The notes beneath the pieces were generated by a model. It worked only from the letters and a program-made list of their open reading frames with translations. It did not search any database and had not been told where the DNA came from. Positions 9,917 through 20,012 of a stretch of 64,000 nt of DNA are shown one piece after another. Each line of letters starts with the position of its first letter. The stretch's first letter is position 1. This DNA is from Zygnema cylindricum. Taxonomy: Eukaryota > Streptophyta > Zygnematophyceae > Zygnematales > Zygnemataceae. A program made the translations under genes and the position numbers. The stretch covers positions 62,001-126,000 of the forward strand of contig JBBHKE010002644.1 of NCBI GenBank assembly GCA_037447655.1. Direction: 5' to 3'.

Positions 9917-11479
9917 CTAGTCAATCTTTAATTTCAGACCACACTTCTCCTTGCAAAAAATTAGCTTAGGGGAAGGCACAGGTTTGGTCATCATATCTGC
10001 TACCATTTCACTATCTGGTCTGTACTCTAAACTGATTATTTTGTTTTCTACTTTCTCTCTAACAAAGCTGAGTCTGATGTCCATGTGTTTGGCTTTAAAA
10101 TGGTGTTTAGGATTGGCAGAAATAGCGATTGTTGCCTGATTATCACAAAATATTTTCTGCACACCACTCTTAAGGTGACCAAGCTCACCAAGCAAAGACT
10201 TCACCCACATCAATTCTTTTACAGCAGAGCAAGAGGCCATATACTCAGCCTCCATGGTGGACTGAGCAATAACCTTTTGCTGTTTGCTACTCCAACAGCA
10301 AGCCCCATCACCCACATATAATACATATCCAGAAGTACATCTCCTCATCGGAGCATCACCATAACTGGCATCACTCCAAGTAGTGATGTCAGTATTCTCC
10401 CCACCCAAATGCAACCATAGATATCTAGTTCCTACCAAATATCTAAGGACTCTCTTAGCTGCCTCCCAGTCCTTCTTAGTGGGAGCATTTAGACTTCTAA
10501 TCAGCACTCCTACAGCTGCAGCTAAATCCGGCCGGGTACAATTCATAAAATAGATTAGACTTCCCACTACTTGCCTGTAAGGAATAGTCTGCATGAACTT
10601 CTGTTCATCAGGAGAAAATTCCTCGTCTAAGACTATGACTCCTTCTTCCTCACTCCCCTCACTTCCCTTCTTCAACTCCATTGGAGTTGTACAACTATTA
10701 GCTTTATCCATTTGAAATTTTTCAAGCATGTTCCCTATTGCTTCTTTTTGAGTCAATCTTATAATTTTCCTTTTTCGGTCTCTCTCTACTTGAATTCCCA
10801 AAATATATCTTGCTTCTCCCATATCCTTCATTTCAAATCTCCCCTTAAGATCGGTTTTCAGTTTGTTAATTTTTTCCATTGATTTACTTAATACAAGCAA
10901 ATCATCAACATAAATTGCAATAAATATCAAACCTTCCTCATCTTTGAAAACATAGATTGAGTGATCTGAGGTGATCCGAATATATCCCAGACCGGTAAGA
11001 AACTCATCAAGCTTCTTATTCCATTGTCGAGGTGCCTGTTTCAAACCATAAAGAGATTTAATCAGCCGGCATACCTTACTCTCCTCTCCTTCCTCCACAA
11101 AACCTTCGGGTTGTCGCATGAAGATCTCCTCTTCCAATTCTCCATGCAAAAAGGCTGTCTTGATGTCCATCTGATGCACTTCCATGTCTTCCGCCGCTGC
11201 TAAACTGAGAAGTATGCGGACGGAGGGAAATCTGACCACCGGGGCAAAGGTTTCCTCGTAGTCAATTCCTTCCTTTTGTGTAAATCCCTTTGCCACTAAT
11301 CTGGCCTTGTAGCGTTCGATTGTGTTATCTGGGTTCAGTTTTAATTTGAAAACCCACTTACAACTGATTGGTTTTCGGTTCGGTGGACAGTCCACCAGCT
11401 CCCAAGTATCAGCTGCCATGATTGAAGCCATCTCCTCATTGATGGCTGTCTTCCACCGGTTTCTTTCTGGACAAGTCAT
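9917..11479 (-). CDS. Element B: reverse transcriptase-RNase H (C-terminal part of Pol)
   Basis: 520 codons, open throughout. RT begins NRWKTAINEEMASI and carries the first catalytic Asp105 (HQMDIKTAF) and the YVDD box (Y190-D193). RNase H follows with D370 (WSDASYGD), E410 (STMEAEY), D446 (FCDN) and D495 (ADMMTKP), so all catalytic residues are present. The listed ATG is not the natural start: the polyprotein frame extends upstream to about 11560, where a TGA replaces Arg and an extra G in a G8 run shifts the frame from the integrase part. Downstream the stop abuts the polypurine tract. Length and order are typical of copia Pol C-termini. Translation from this internal Met would be needed for expression, so function is doubtful although the enzyme core looks intact. 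Confidence 0.9.
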   Translation of the reverse strand: MTCPERNRWKTAINEEMASIMAADTWELVDCPPNRKPISCKWVFKLKLNPDNTIERYKARLVAKGFTQKEGIDYEETFAPVVRFPSVRILLSLAAAEDMEVHQMDIKTAFLHGELEEEIFMRQPEGFVEEGEESKVCRLIKSLYGLKQAPRQWNKKLDEFLTGLGYIRITSDHSIYVFKDEEGLIFIAIYVDDLLVLSKSMEKINKLKTDLKGRFEMKDMGEARYILGIQVERDRKRKIIRLTQKEAIGNMLEKFQMDKANSCTTPMELKKGSEGSEEEGVIVLDEEFSPDEQKFMQTIPYRQVVGSLIYFMNCTRPDLAAAVGVLIRSLNAPTKKDWEAAKRVLRYLVGTRYLWLHLGGENTDITTWSDASYGDAPMRRCTSGYVLYVGDGACCWSSKQQKVIAQSTMEAEYMASCSAVKELMWVKSLLGELGHLKSGVQKIFCDNQATIAISANPKHHFKAKHMDIRLSFVREKVENKIISLEYRPDSEMVADMMTKPVPSPKLIFCKEKCGLKLKID

Positions 11480-11561
11480 CGCCTCTCCATAAGTTTGAGG
11501 TTCATCTTGATGAGATAGTTTAGTTACCTTGTTATTAACCTGTTTTTCTTGCAGTCATTTG

Positions 11562-13703
11562 CTACTTCTCCTCCCCCCCCTCAAAATCTGAGGCCAGAAT
11601 AGATGGTTCTCGTGGATTCTTTCGAACAAACTCGGCTTCTCCCCTATCCGTTGATTCCGAATCAATTTCCACCACGTCTTCCGCTTCGAGTAGAGTTGTC
11701 ACTGGAGTTTCCACAGCCGAGTCCTTTTCGGTCTGATTTGTTCCTGCAAGAATGTCATCTTCTCTAAAACCTGGATAGTTAGGAAGCTCAAAGTCATCGG
11801 AATTTTCTGACTCAAATCTGATTTTTACAGACTTCGTATATTTGAAGGGATCCACAGACTTTCCTTCATCCATAACTACTAGATGCTTTACTAAGATTAT
11901 ATCTTCCCTTTTTAGATCATAAACTCTATATCCTTTTACATCTTCATCATATCCTAATAAGTATCCCGGTTTTCCTTTAGGATCTAGCTTCCAATTGGAC
12001 CGATCAGTATCTAGGCTGAACACTTGACTGCCGAAAACCTTTAAGTGAGATATGTCTGGTTTCCGGCCTGTCCATCTTTCATAAGGTGTTTGATCTCTTA
12101 TAGCTGAAGTAAGAACTCTATTCTTGAGGTAATTAGCACAGTTCATTGATTCTGCCCAAAACCTTTTCCCTATCTTTTTATCTGACAACATACTTCTAGC
12201 ACTATCACTTAGTGTTCTATTTAACCTTTCAGCTACCCCATTCTGTTCCGGATTTTCTGGAACTGTCTTTTGGTGTTGAACCCCATCTTCCCTCAGAAAA
12301 TCCTCAAACTGGTTAGAAGTATACTCTCCACCATTGTCACTCCTTACTCTCTTGATTGGAGTTTCATGGAGTTTTTCGCTCCATGCTTTATATTGTCTAA
12401 AACAATTCTCAGCTTCGGACTTGTTTTTCAAAAAATATACCCGGGAATACCGAGACCAATCATCAGTTATAGTCATCATAAATCTCTTCCCCCCCGGTGA
12501 GGGCATTTTAGCCGGTCCCCAAATATCTGTGTGTACTAGATCTAGAATTTTTTCTCCCTTATAGGTGGCTGACTTAGGAAAGGGTAATCTGTGTGCTTTA
12601 CCTTGAGCACATCCACTACAATCACTTATATCATCACTCTCACTGAACTGAATCCCTTCCACCACTCCCATCTTTTTCATCTCTCTTAACTTATCTAGAT
12701 TCACATGCCCAAGCCTCTTATGCCACATCATAATATCATGAACACCAGCATAATAAAGTTTCTTCTTTTCATTACTTAAGATCAGCCTAAACATCCCATG
12801 GCTACCTTTCTCAGCAATGAAATAGACATCATCCTCAAAACTAGCAGTAAAAACTCCTTCCCTAGTGCTAGTAAAAAAACCCTTATCATCTAATACTGAT
12901 GTAGAGATAAGATTTTTGTTCAGCTCCGGAATAAATAATACATCGGAGAATGTTAATATGGATGTCTTTCCTTCTACTAACACTTTTAGATCTACCGATC
13001 CTACAAGAGTAGTGGTGACTATCCTCCCATCCCCGTACTCTATCTCTACGGTGGGAATCTTTCTTATCTTAGTAAACAGGTGTTTATCCTTACACATGTG
13101 CATGGAGGCACCTGAATCTACAATCCAGCCTGCTTCACCTTTCAATCCACCGTAAGCACATTTCTGCCTTCGTGGAATTTTGACCTCATTTTTCGCCTCC
13201 AACTCCTCATCCAAAAGGAGCTCATCGTCCTCGTCCTCGGATTCAGCCTCAAGTACCTGTGTGACAAGGGCCTTTTTCTTTCCTCTCGGGGTACCACCAG
13301 TCTGCCCCTCCTTTAACCGAAGCTCGGTTAGCTTAGTGCACTCTGCCATATAGTGCCCCGGTTTCTTACAAAAGTGACATAGTCCTTTGGGAGCCCTTGG
13401 TTCGAACTCATCGGCTTGTTTTTTCTGCTCCCTACCCCCATAGTTTCCGACCGGTTTTCGGGAATCCCTGTTCCTCCAATCAGTCGCTGTTGCCAAGGCT
13501 TGGCCACTCTTTCCTCCCCTTCGGATCTCAATCGTATTCTCTTGAACGAGAATCATCCCTACCACTGAGTTCCATATCCACCTTGAGTCAGGCAAGTCCT
13601 GCACACGGTAAACTATGTTTACGAACTCATCAGGTAACTTCATCAGTAACCTGTTAACCTTTTCTTTTTCACTGAAATCTTTTCCCGCACTCTGTAGCTC
13701 CAT
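11562..13703 (-). CDS. Element B: Gag C-terminus, protease and integrase part of polyprotein
   Basis: 713 codons. Begins inside Gag (MKLPDEF motif), then a CCHC zinc knuckle (C109, C112, H117, C122), an acidic linker, the aspartic protease (D196 in VDSGAS), the integrase zinc-binding HHCC (H328, H333, C362, C365) and the catalytic triad D393, D456, E492 (D-x35-E). It ends in the Pol linker at a stop produced by the G8 run at 11573-11580, where relatives suggest seven Gs. The start at 13703 is created by an upstream 1-nt deletion and is not the true Gag start. The enzyme motifs are all intact, consistent with a recently active lineage. Confidence 0.9.
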   Translation of the reverse strand: MELQSAGKDFSEKEKVNRLLMKLPDEFVNIVYRVQDLPDSRWIWNSVVGMILVQENTIEIRRGGKSGQALATATDWRNRDSRKPVGNYGGREQKKQADEFEPRAPKGLCHFCKKPGHYMAECTKLTELRLKEGQTGGTPRGKKKALVTQVLEAESEDEDDELLLDEELEAKNEVKIPRRQKCAYGGLKGEAGWIVDSGASMHMCKDKHLFTKIRKIPTVEIEYGDGRIVTTTLVGSVDLKVLVEGKTSILTFSDVLFIPELNKNLISTSVLDDKGFFTSTREGVFTASFEDDVYFIAEKGSHGMFRLILSNEKKKLYYAGVHDIMMWHKRLGHVNLDKLREMKKMGVVEGIQFSESDDISDCSGCAQGKAHRLPFPKSATYKGEKILDLVHTDIWGPAKMPSPGGKRFMMTITDDWSRYSRVYFLKNKSEAENCFRQYKAWSEKLHETPIKRVRSDNGGEYTSNQFEDFLREDGVQHQKTVPENPEQNGVAERLNRTLSDSARSMLSDKKIGKRFWAESMNCANYLKNRVLTSAIRDQTPYERWTGRKPDISHLKVFGSQVFSLDTDRSNWKLDPKGKPGYLLGYDEDVKGYRVYDLKREDIILVKHLVVMDEGKSVDPFKYTKSVKIRFESENSDDFELPNYPGFREDDILAGTNQTEKDSAVETPVTTLLEAEDVVEIDSESTDRGEAEFVRKNPREPSILASDFEGGEEK

Positions 13704-14275
13704 GAAGAGTGTAGCAAGCTCATTGCAAAATCCAACATATTTCCCCCTTTGTATACATACTCCTTAACTTTCTGATCAGCCAACTGTTGTTGCTGAATCG
13801 TACCACTTCGGTACATCTCTATGAGAGCCATCCAAAGATCGGATGCTCTTTCTACCTGCAAATGAGGACATGCAAGTCCTTGAGTGAGATGGCGTAGGAT
13901 GAAGTGCTTTGCCGCCATATTGTTGAAGTCCCAGGTTTCAGTATCATTCTCCTCGTTCCTCGGAACAGGTGACATGAATGTCGAACCAGTTGCTATTGGT
14001 AAGGTCGTCTCCTTCTCCTTTCCTTTGTCCACCACCTCTCCTTCTTTTGTTTCCTCTGTTGAAGGTGGGTCCTCTTTCCTGGTGAATCTGGTTCCTCCAA
14101 ACCCTGGAGGAATTCAAAGACTTGATGGACGCCCCAACCGTCCACTCACTATCCCCCAAAACCTTTTTTCGCATATAGCTCCTATCATCATACTTTCCCA
14201 GTATATGAAGCCAGTTCCATTAAAGATTGGTACCCTAGAGTGTGGGCCCATAACCTGAAACTCTGAGACCTCCAT
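13643..14275 (-). pseudogene. Element B: N-terminal Gag frame, broken
   Basis: The natural start is the ATG at 14275 inside the LTR (20 nt before its end). The first codons give EVSEFQVMGPHSRVPIFNG, the family signature. A TGA near 14114 interrupts it in the Pro-rich segment where element A reads through. The frame then stays open to 13643 with Gag helices (FILRHLTQGLACPHL, LWMALIEMYRSGTIQQQQL), but a missing T near 13720 (after MLDF) throws it out of frame with the downstream Gag C-terminus. Two independent lesions make this copy non-functional. Confidence 0.85.
14242..14255 (-). other. Primer-binding site of element B (anticodon-arm type)
   Basis: Reads GGTTATGGGCCCAC in element sense, directly after LTR end TTTCA. 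Complementary to the anticodon arm of initiator tRNA-Met, not to its 3' end. Confidence 0.75.
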
Positions 14276-15307
14276 AAGTCCTCAGAGTAGACAGCTTCCA
14301 AGAAGCCTCTAGGATAATCCTGACCCCTTTGTGTTCCAGCAAAAATAACTGCCACCCTGGCAGACAAAAACCCTAACCACCTTTACCCCTGTAAAGACAA
14401 GACTCCCCTGAGTCGGTTGCAAAAAGAATCTCTGAATTTGCTCCCCTGAGCAGTAAGTTATGGAGGGTCAAAGTTGACCTTTTGTACAGAAGCTCTCTGG
14501 GAGAGGGGGTCCTATCTTCTAATTTTTCTAAGTCCTATCTCTCTCACAGACTCTATCTACTGATGTACGGAACCAATCAGAATTGAGTTCCGTACGCAAA
14601 AGTACAGCTGCCGGTGTACTTTATGTACGGACATTGTACGACATGTCCAAAATGTCGACACATGTCAAATCCGGATTCGGTGCCATAATCTCCGGAGATT
14701 CCACAATCCAACTGAATTTCGCCACGCGTCATCTGATGTGGCGATGGCCACAAACCGCCGAAATCTTCCTCCGCGATCTCGGCGCTAATCCTGGCCGTCC
14801 GATTAAATTCGGATTTAATCGTGGCCGTAATAAATACATGCGCGGTATTTGTTTCATTTATGAAACAAAATGCGCGGTACTGATTAATGTCCGTACTGTA
14901 AGTCGTACATTACGTGTTACTGGATCTATGTATCCCGTAATTCATTACAGTTAAATGGTTTATCGAACGTATACATGTTTAAATAAATATCAAACTATAT
15001 GCTACGTAACACTACGGCTAGACTTAACGGCTAAGGCTACCGGCTATTTCCTGACTGCCGGCCGGCAGGTACAAGGATCAAATCCTGCCGCCAGCACACA
15101 TTTTAAATAAATAAATAAACCCTAATATAAAAATTCCCGTAAACCTCAGTATAGCCAAGGTAGCCATGGCTCTAGCTTCCTCTCCGATTTCTCAGTGACT
15201 GCGACAAGTTTGAGAGTTGGAGAGAGAAGTTAGAGATAGACTGCCTCGACTTCTATATTTCTTCTCAGACCTAGAAAATACTAATAAAAAAAACATTAGT
15301 TTCTACA
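14256..15307 (-). repeat. Element B 5' LTR (1052 bp)
   Basis: Same length as and almost identical to 8852-9903. In element sense it starts TGTAGAAAC and ends GAGTTTCA. The Gag start codon lies 20 nt before the end. A TACAAAA-type sequence replaces the TATAAAT seen in other family LTRs. Confidence 0.95.
15019..15104 (+). promoter_or_regulatory. Antisense Pol III-like module in element B right LTR
   Basis: Second copy of the module at 9615-9700. B box GGATCAAATCC at 15075-15085, followed by TTTT. Confidence 0.55.
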
Positions 15308-15312
15308 GCCTG
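15308..15312. repeat. Right target-site duplication of element B (GCCTG)
   Basis: Matches 8847-8851 exactly. Confidence 0.9.
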
Positions 15313-15926
15313 CTGGTACTGTACTTTACTGTAGCGTCGTTATAAAAAAAATGCACTAGAACGAAACAGTTTCAACGGGGAAGCATATGACGTGCGAGGA
15401 AGAAGGATTATTGTACGGTAGGGCACTCTGGGCGTGGATATGGAGAAGCGTTCGAATAAGTTATAAACGTAACTTACGGACGGACGTTACTCAATCTCAT
15501 GATTACGGACGTTATTCATGATTTGGACTTTTGAATTTCTTGGCGGCCAACTTTAGTGTTATGCTAATTTCAATAATTTGCTTCACAAAGTTCTTCGAGA
15601 GCATTTTTAAATTTTTTGCGTGCCTTGTTACTTACCTTACATTTCCTAGAACAAGGATCCCATGCGTATGCCTATCATCGAATCCATCTCGTCTGTCTAA
15701 TGTCAACGTTCAACGGGGAGACCTTGATGATATTTTGCTATCATTGCAACCTTATGGTTACCATATGGAGTATCGTCTTCCTTCTTTGTTGGTCAATCCC
15801 TGAGGACATTGGTTCTGCTGCACGGGCCAATATTTACCAACGGTTTTATCATCTTTATTTTATGAGGCTAAAGAGCTTAGAGTAAATGGATTTTAATAAT
15901 ATCTTCTCACTGCATATTTGCTCGCC
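15313..15926. other. Intergenic DNA
   Basis: Short open frames only, none with recognisable motifs. No repeat structure seen. Confidence 0.4.
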
Positions 15927-15929
15927 TAA

Positions 15930-16667
15930 GGGCGTGTTCCCATTTAACCGAAACTTTGAAACGTTACTTTGGATTTTAAGCACAGATTTTACGGAGTACT
16001 TTTCAACGTGTGCATATGGGCGTGTTCCCATGTGTTCAAGTAAGGGTTTTTTCCCGTCGTTTACACAGAAAGTGGGACCTCCAACGAGAAAATATTACGC
16101 CGTACAAAAAATGGGCAAAAACTCAAATAAATTTTGCGTCATCTTGGAACCTGAAATGTACGGCGATTTGGCAGTATTATCATCGCGACCCACTTCCAGC
16201 TTATCTTCACACTTGCACTGGAATCAAATCGCGACCTGATTTTTATAAAAATACTACCTTACTGACGAATAGAAAGCCTGGATTGCACGCGTCAAAAGTT
16301 TTCATTTTTTTTTTTCATTTGGGAGAATACACGAAAAAATATTTGTTTGTCCGTTTGCTTATGTTGTCCACGTGTGGGCGTCTACAAATGTCCATTGGCG
16401 TCGACAATTTTATCAGTATGTTAGGAGCTCGTTGCGGCGTACAAATGTCCGCAGTTTGTTTGGATATCGTTGGAGTCTACAAATGTCCGCAGTTTGTTGG
16501 CGTCTACAGGCGTCGCAAGTATTGACGACGTGTACAACTGCCACACATTCGAAAGAATGAACGCGCAAGTAACGATTGACATAGGCACACTTTGAAAAGT
16601 ACACCATAAAATCAGCGCTAAAATCCAAAATAACGTTTCAAAAAATCGGTTACATGTGAACACGCCC
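15930..16667. mobile_element. Non-autonomous DNA transposon with about 88-bp terminal inverted repeats
   Basis: Left end GGGCGTGTTCCCATTTAACC and right end (reverse complement) GGGCGTGTTCACATGTAACC continue to match for about 88 bp, including TGAAACGTTA, TTTTGGATTTTA, GTACTTTTCAA and GTGTGC. Length is 738 bp with no transposase frame. Flanks are TAA on the left and TAT on the right, so a 3-bp duplication is at best imperfect and the superfamily is not assignable. The interior has GTCTACAAATGTC-type repeats, shared with 7014-7342. Confidence 0.75.
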
Positions 16668-16670
16668 TAT

Positions 16671-17215
16671 GTCAATCATTACTTGCGCCTTCATTACTTC
16701 AAATATGTCACAGCTGTAGACGTCTACAAAATGTGCTACAGTCTACGAAACGAAATGTGACGACTACGAAACTTCCTAAAATTTGTGACGTCTACAAAAA
16801 CGGCGACGGTTGTAGACGTCGATATTTTTGTGACGTTGTAGATGTTTAGGTTTTTGTGACATAGCGCAGTCATGGTACCATGTGACGTCATCAGTACGTA
16901 GATTTTCCGCCATGGCTTCACGATTTCGTTTTCTTATCTTTTATTATTCGATATGCCATCAAAATTAGACCAAAAATATATAAAAAAAAAGAAAAAAGAG
17001 AAAATCTTTCATTCGGTATTATTATTGCTGCATCTCGTGTAAATAAGTGAAAAAGAGGAGCTGTCTAGTGAGAGTGAGGGGGAGAGACAAGGACGACATA
17101 AAATTTTGCCAAGGACCCATGAATGAAAGTGGAGGTCCGAGACCCCAACGATTTTATTTTTCCGCACATGCTCGTCATTTTCGTAAGTACGTGCGCGTGA
17201 CGAGCAGGTGAAAAA
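16671..17215. other. Non-coding spacer rich in GTCTACAA/TTGTAGAC motifs
   Basis: Contains a perfect 14-bp palindrome TGTAGACGTCTACA (16715-16728) and further GACGTCTACAAA and TGTAGACGTC copies to about 16830. No supported gene. Confidence 0.5.
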
Positions 17216-17415
17216 ACAGAGTACTCCCCGTCGTTCAAAATTTTTGAAAACGTTTGACGCGTGCAATCCCACTTTTCTATTCGTCAATAGGGTAGTATTT
17301 TGATAAAAATCAGGTCGCGATTTGATTCCCAGTGCAAGTGTGAAGATGAGCTAGAAGTGGGTCGCGATGATAATAACGCCGAATTGCCATACCTACCAAG
17401 TTACAAGATGACGCA
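17216..17415. repeat. Inverted copy of the interior of the 738-bp element
   Basis: Reverse complement of about 16131-16312: shared blocks include GCACGCGTCAAA, AAATCGCGACCTGATTTTTAT, CACACTTGCACTGG and CATCGCGACCCACTTC. With 16131-16312 it forms inverted arms of roughly 190 bp around about 900 bp. The terminal repeats are missing, so it is a fragment. Confidence 0.75.
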
Positions 17416-18619
17416 AAATGTACGTCTTGTCGTGCCCTTAAGTGCGTACTAAATCGAGTCATCTTTCCGTACGAAGTTGAACAGAAAGCGTATCCGAACC
17501 ACTGATTGGGATTCCAGCATGCGAATTGATTAATCTGAAATTTGGAACAATCCCTGTCAGACACGTCGTGGAGTACGTTGAAGTTAGTGGAAAATGTATA
17601 ATATCCGACCTAGACATCAAATATTCTTATTGCAATTTCTAAGAAAAAGCTTGAGTTTTCCCGTACGAGTATCCCAAATGTAAATTGCCACTCAAGCCGT
17701 TTTTGGCATCATTCACTTCTGTTTTGCTTTCAGTGTAATGTTTTCAATAAAACCAAACTTTTTTCTGTCTTACATGTCAACTTGGACGCTAAGAGCACTG
17801 ATAGATACATTTTTGACCTGTCATCAATAATCGCCTGTTTCAAATACTTGGGGAGTTTTAGTTGCCGGAGATCGATGATTTTCAGAATTTTTTTAACTTC
17901 TCAATTCAAAAGCACCTTGTCAGAAGGAAGTAAAAATAAAAAACCAGCCATAAACATACAAAAAGCACAAAGAATAATAAGAAAGGGTAAAGCACAAAAG
18001 AAAGAAATTGGGAAAAAGCCTAGCGCAAAAAACACAATAAGAAGCAAAAAAACAAAAATAAACGTGAATCAAATAGAAGTAAGGACAACACACTAAACAA
18101 TGCCATAAAATCAATTTGACTCCAATCAATTTAATTAGTAGACAAAATTCCCTTGTCATAGTGGGATAAAAACTCATCCATAAGAAGTGTTTATATTTTG
18201 AATAATGGCATTTACATTAAGTATGACGGATCAATAACTACCAGTCATTCGATAACTCATAAAACCGTAAACTTGAATAATTACATTTATCTATAAACAA
18301 TTTGTAAGATGCTATCGAACAACAATCACAGAAAAAAAAACTTAAATAAAACGCCAAAAGTCGTTGTTCATTGGACATCAAACATCTAATGCTCACCAAT
18401 AAACTAGCTGTTAAGTTATCAAACGTAAATAAATTGTGAGAGTTGGTCTACAATAAATACCTCTGAACATTTCAACCAACAATGTATAATACCAACTTAT
18501 TGAAGACAAAAGACTTATTCGAGACGAACAAAAAAAGAGACACCAATAAGCAATCGACCAAAAAAGCGCAGATCGATCATGCGAACAACCTACAATATAA
18601 TGTTTTGTTTTGGGAATTC
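17416..18619. other. AT-rich intergenic DNA
   Basis: No supported gene. A Lys-rich open frame (17782-18096) reflects A-rich composition and has no motif. Confidence 0.4.
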
Positions 18620-18967
18620 TTAACCTACGTTTAATTTTAGCGCACTACTATTACACTTAGTTTTGAATGTATTTTTTGATCCCGGCCCGCATACTTTTTT
18701 GTTAACTGTGAGTTTCCTGTTGTTACAAGCAGCACCGGCATTGAGGCAAGAATAAAGAGAGATACTACATTTAAAAATCGCTTGAGATGTTAAAATTGTC
18801 AAACAACGCCATCCTTTTTTGAGGGTCACTAGAGTGGTGACTTTTTTCTTTATGTTTGCCTGAGTACAACCTTTGCCACAGCCAGTGGCTCCATAAACTT
18901 GAGGATCGGCCGGAAGGACACAAACCTGAAAAGAGAGAGAAGGAAAATAAAATAAAAATGGTTCCAT
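18620..18967 (-). other. Possible exon of a Cys-rich protein
   Basis: An open frame of about 100 codons follows a strong plant-type 3' splice-site context on the minus strand: a long pyrimidine tract ending in CTCTTTTCAG at about 18929. From there the peptide has nine cysteines in about 100 residues (VCVLPADP, GCGKGCTQ, then spaced Cys to the stop at 18620). The nominal ATG at 18967 only translates the pyrimidine tract. No upstream exon, signal peptide or family was identified, so this could be a gene fragment or chance. Confidence 0.25.
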
Positions 18968-19085
18968 CAGTTGAATTCACTTTAGTTTTTACGCTTTTTA
19001 TTCCTCTAGGGAAGGAACAAAAAAATTTAGAACTAAAACTCGGCTATTAGAGAATGGCAATCACAAAACCTCACAGACTAAACAC

Positions 19086-19233
19086 GGCATTTGTAAAAAT
19101 GTAAACAAGTGGTCGATGTGTACACTCAAGTAAAAAACGTGTATAAAAGGTTGTTCTTCGGCATTTGTAAAAATGTAAACAAGTGGTCGATGTGTACACT
19201 CAAGTAAAAAACGTGTATAAAAGGTTGTTCTTC
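19086..19233. repeat. Perfect 74-bp tandem duplication
   Basis: 19086-19159 and 19160-19233 are identical by eye, both starting GGCATTTGTAAAAATG and ending GGTTGTTCTTC. Recent slippage or unequal exchange. Confidence 0.9.
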
Positions 19234-19319
19234 AAACTTTAAACATAGAACATCAAATATAAAATACAAGTTATCATCCACAAAAAGACAAACTTCAACA
19301 GAAACCAGATTTCTTAAAA

Positions 19320-20012
19320 GTACGGAAAATGTGAAGCACTTGTACTTAAATATACGGGAATGTACAAAAAAGTACCCTAACAACCCCAAAATCCCCTTTA
19401 AATAACTCCAGAAAGTACGAAATATATGGACACTTTACCTCATAAATGTATGGAAAATGTAAAGTGGTTGGGTATGTACCCTACCATCCCTAAAATCCCA
19501 TCAAATAACCTTAAAAGGTAAGGAAATATACGAATATTGTACGTAGATGTACGAAAATGTAAGGCATTTACATTGAAATATACGAGAATGTAGGGGAATG
19601 TACCCTACCAACCCTAAAATCCCATCAAATAACCTTAAAAGGTAAGGAAATATACGAATATTGTATGTAGATGTACAAAAATGTAAGGCAGTTGCACTGA
19701 AATATATAGGGATTTACGGAAATGTACCCAAACAACCCTAAAATCCCCTCAAATAGCCCTAAAAAGTACGGAAATACACGAAAATTGTAAGTTGATGAAT
19801 GAAAATGTAAAGCAATTGCACTTAGATATACGATAATGTAGGGGAATGCACTCTAACAACCCTTAAATCCCCTCAAATAACCCTAGAAAGTACGAAAATA
19901 TACGAACACTAAACGTAGATATACGAAAACGTAAAGCAGTTGTACTGAAATATAAGAGAAGGTACCCCATAAACCCTAAAAAAACCTTAAATAACCCTAA
20001 AAATTAGAAATA
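19320..20012. repeat. Satellite-like array, about 124-bp period, about 5.5 copies
   Basis: The landmark ACCCTAAAATCCC or a variant recurs at 19383, 19487, 19611, 19735, 19859 and 19973, so the period is exactly 124 in the middle and shorter at the edges. Each unit has TACGGAAATATACGA, TGTAAGGCA and ATCCCCTCAAATAACCCTA blocks. The ACCCTAAA motifs resemble plant telomere-box sequences, but there is no telomeric array. Confidence 0.85.

Larger units (their letters stand above)
8852..15307 (-). mobile_element. Element B: complete Ty1/copia LTR retrotransposon, coding-defective
   Basis: 6456 bp with two 1052-bp LTRs (8852-9903 and 14256-15307) and TSD GCCTG on both sides. Domain order in element sense is LTR, primer-binding site, Gag, CCHC, protease, integrase, RT, RNase H, polypurine tract, LTR: the integrase-before-RT order diagnostic of copia. 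I counted only four LTR differences in 1052 bp, so insertion was recent. The coding region nevertheless has at least four lesions: a TGA near 14114 in gag, a 1-nt deletion near 13720, an extra G in the run at 11573-11580, and a TGA for Arg just after it. Mobilisation in trans by an intact relative is the simplest explanation. Confidence 0.95.

Noticed and set aside
17782-18096. Lys-rich 104-codon frame
   Set aside because: A-rich DNA; no motif, no homologue in the window.
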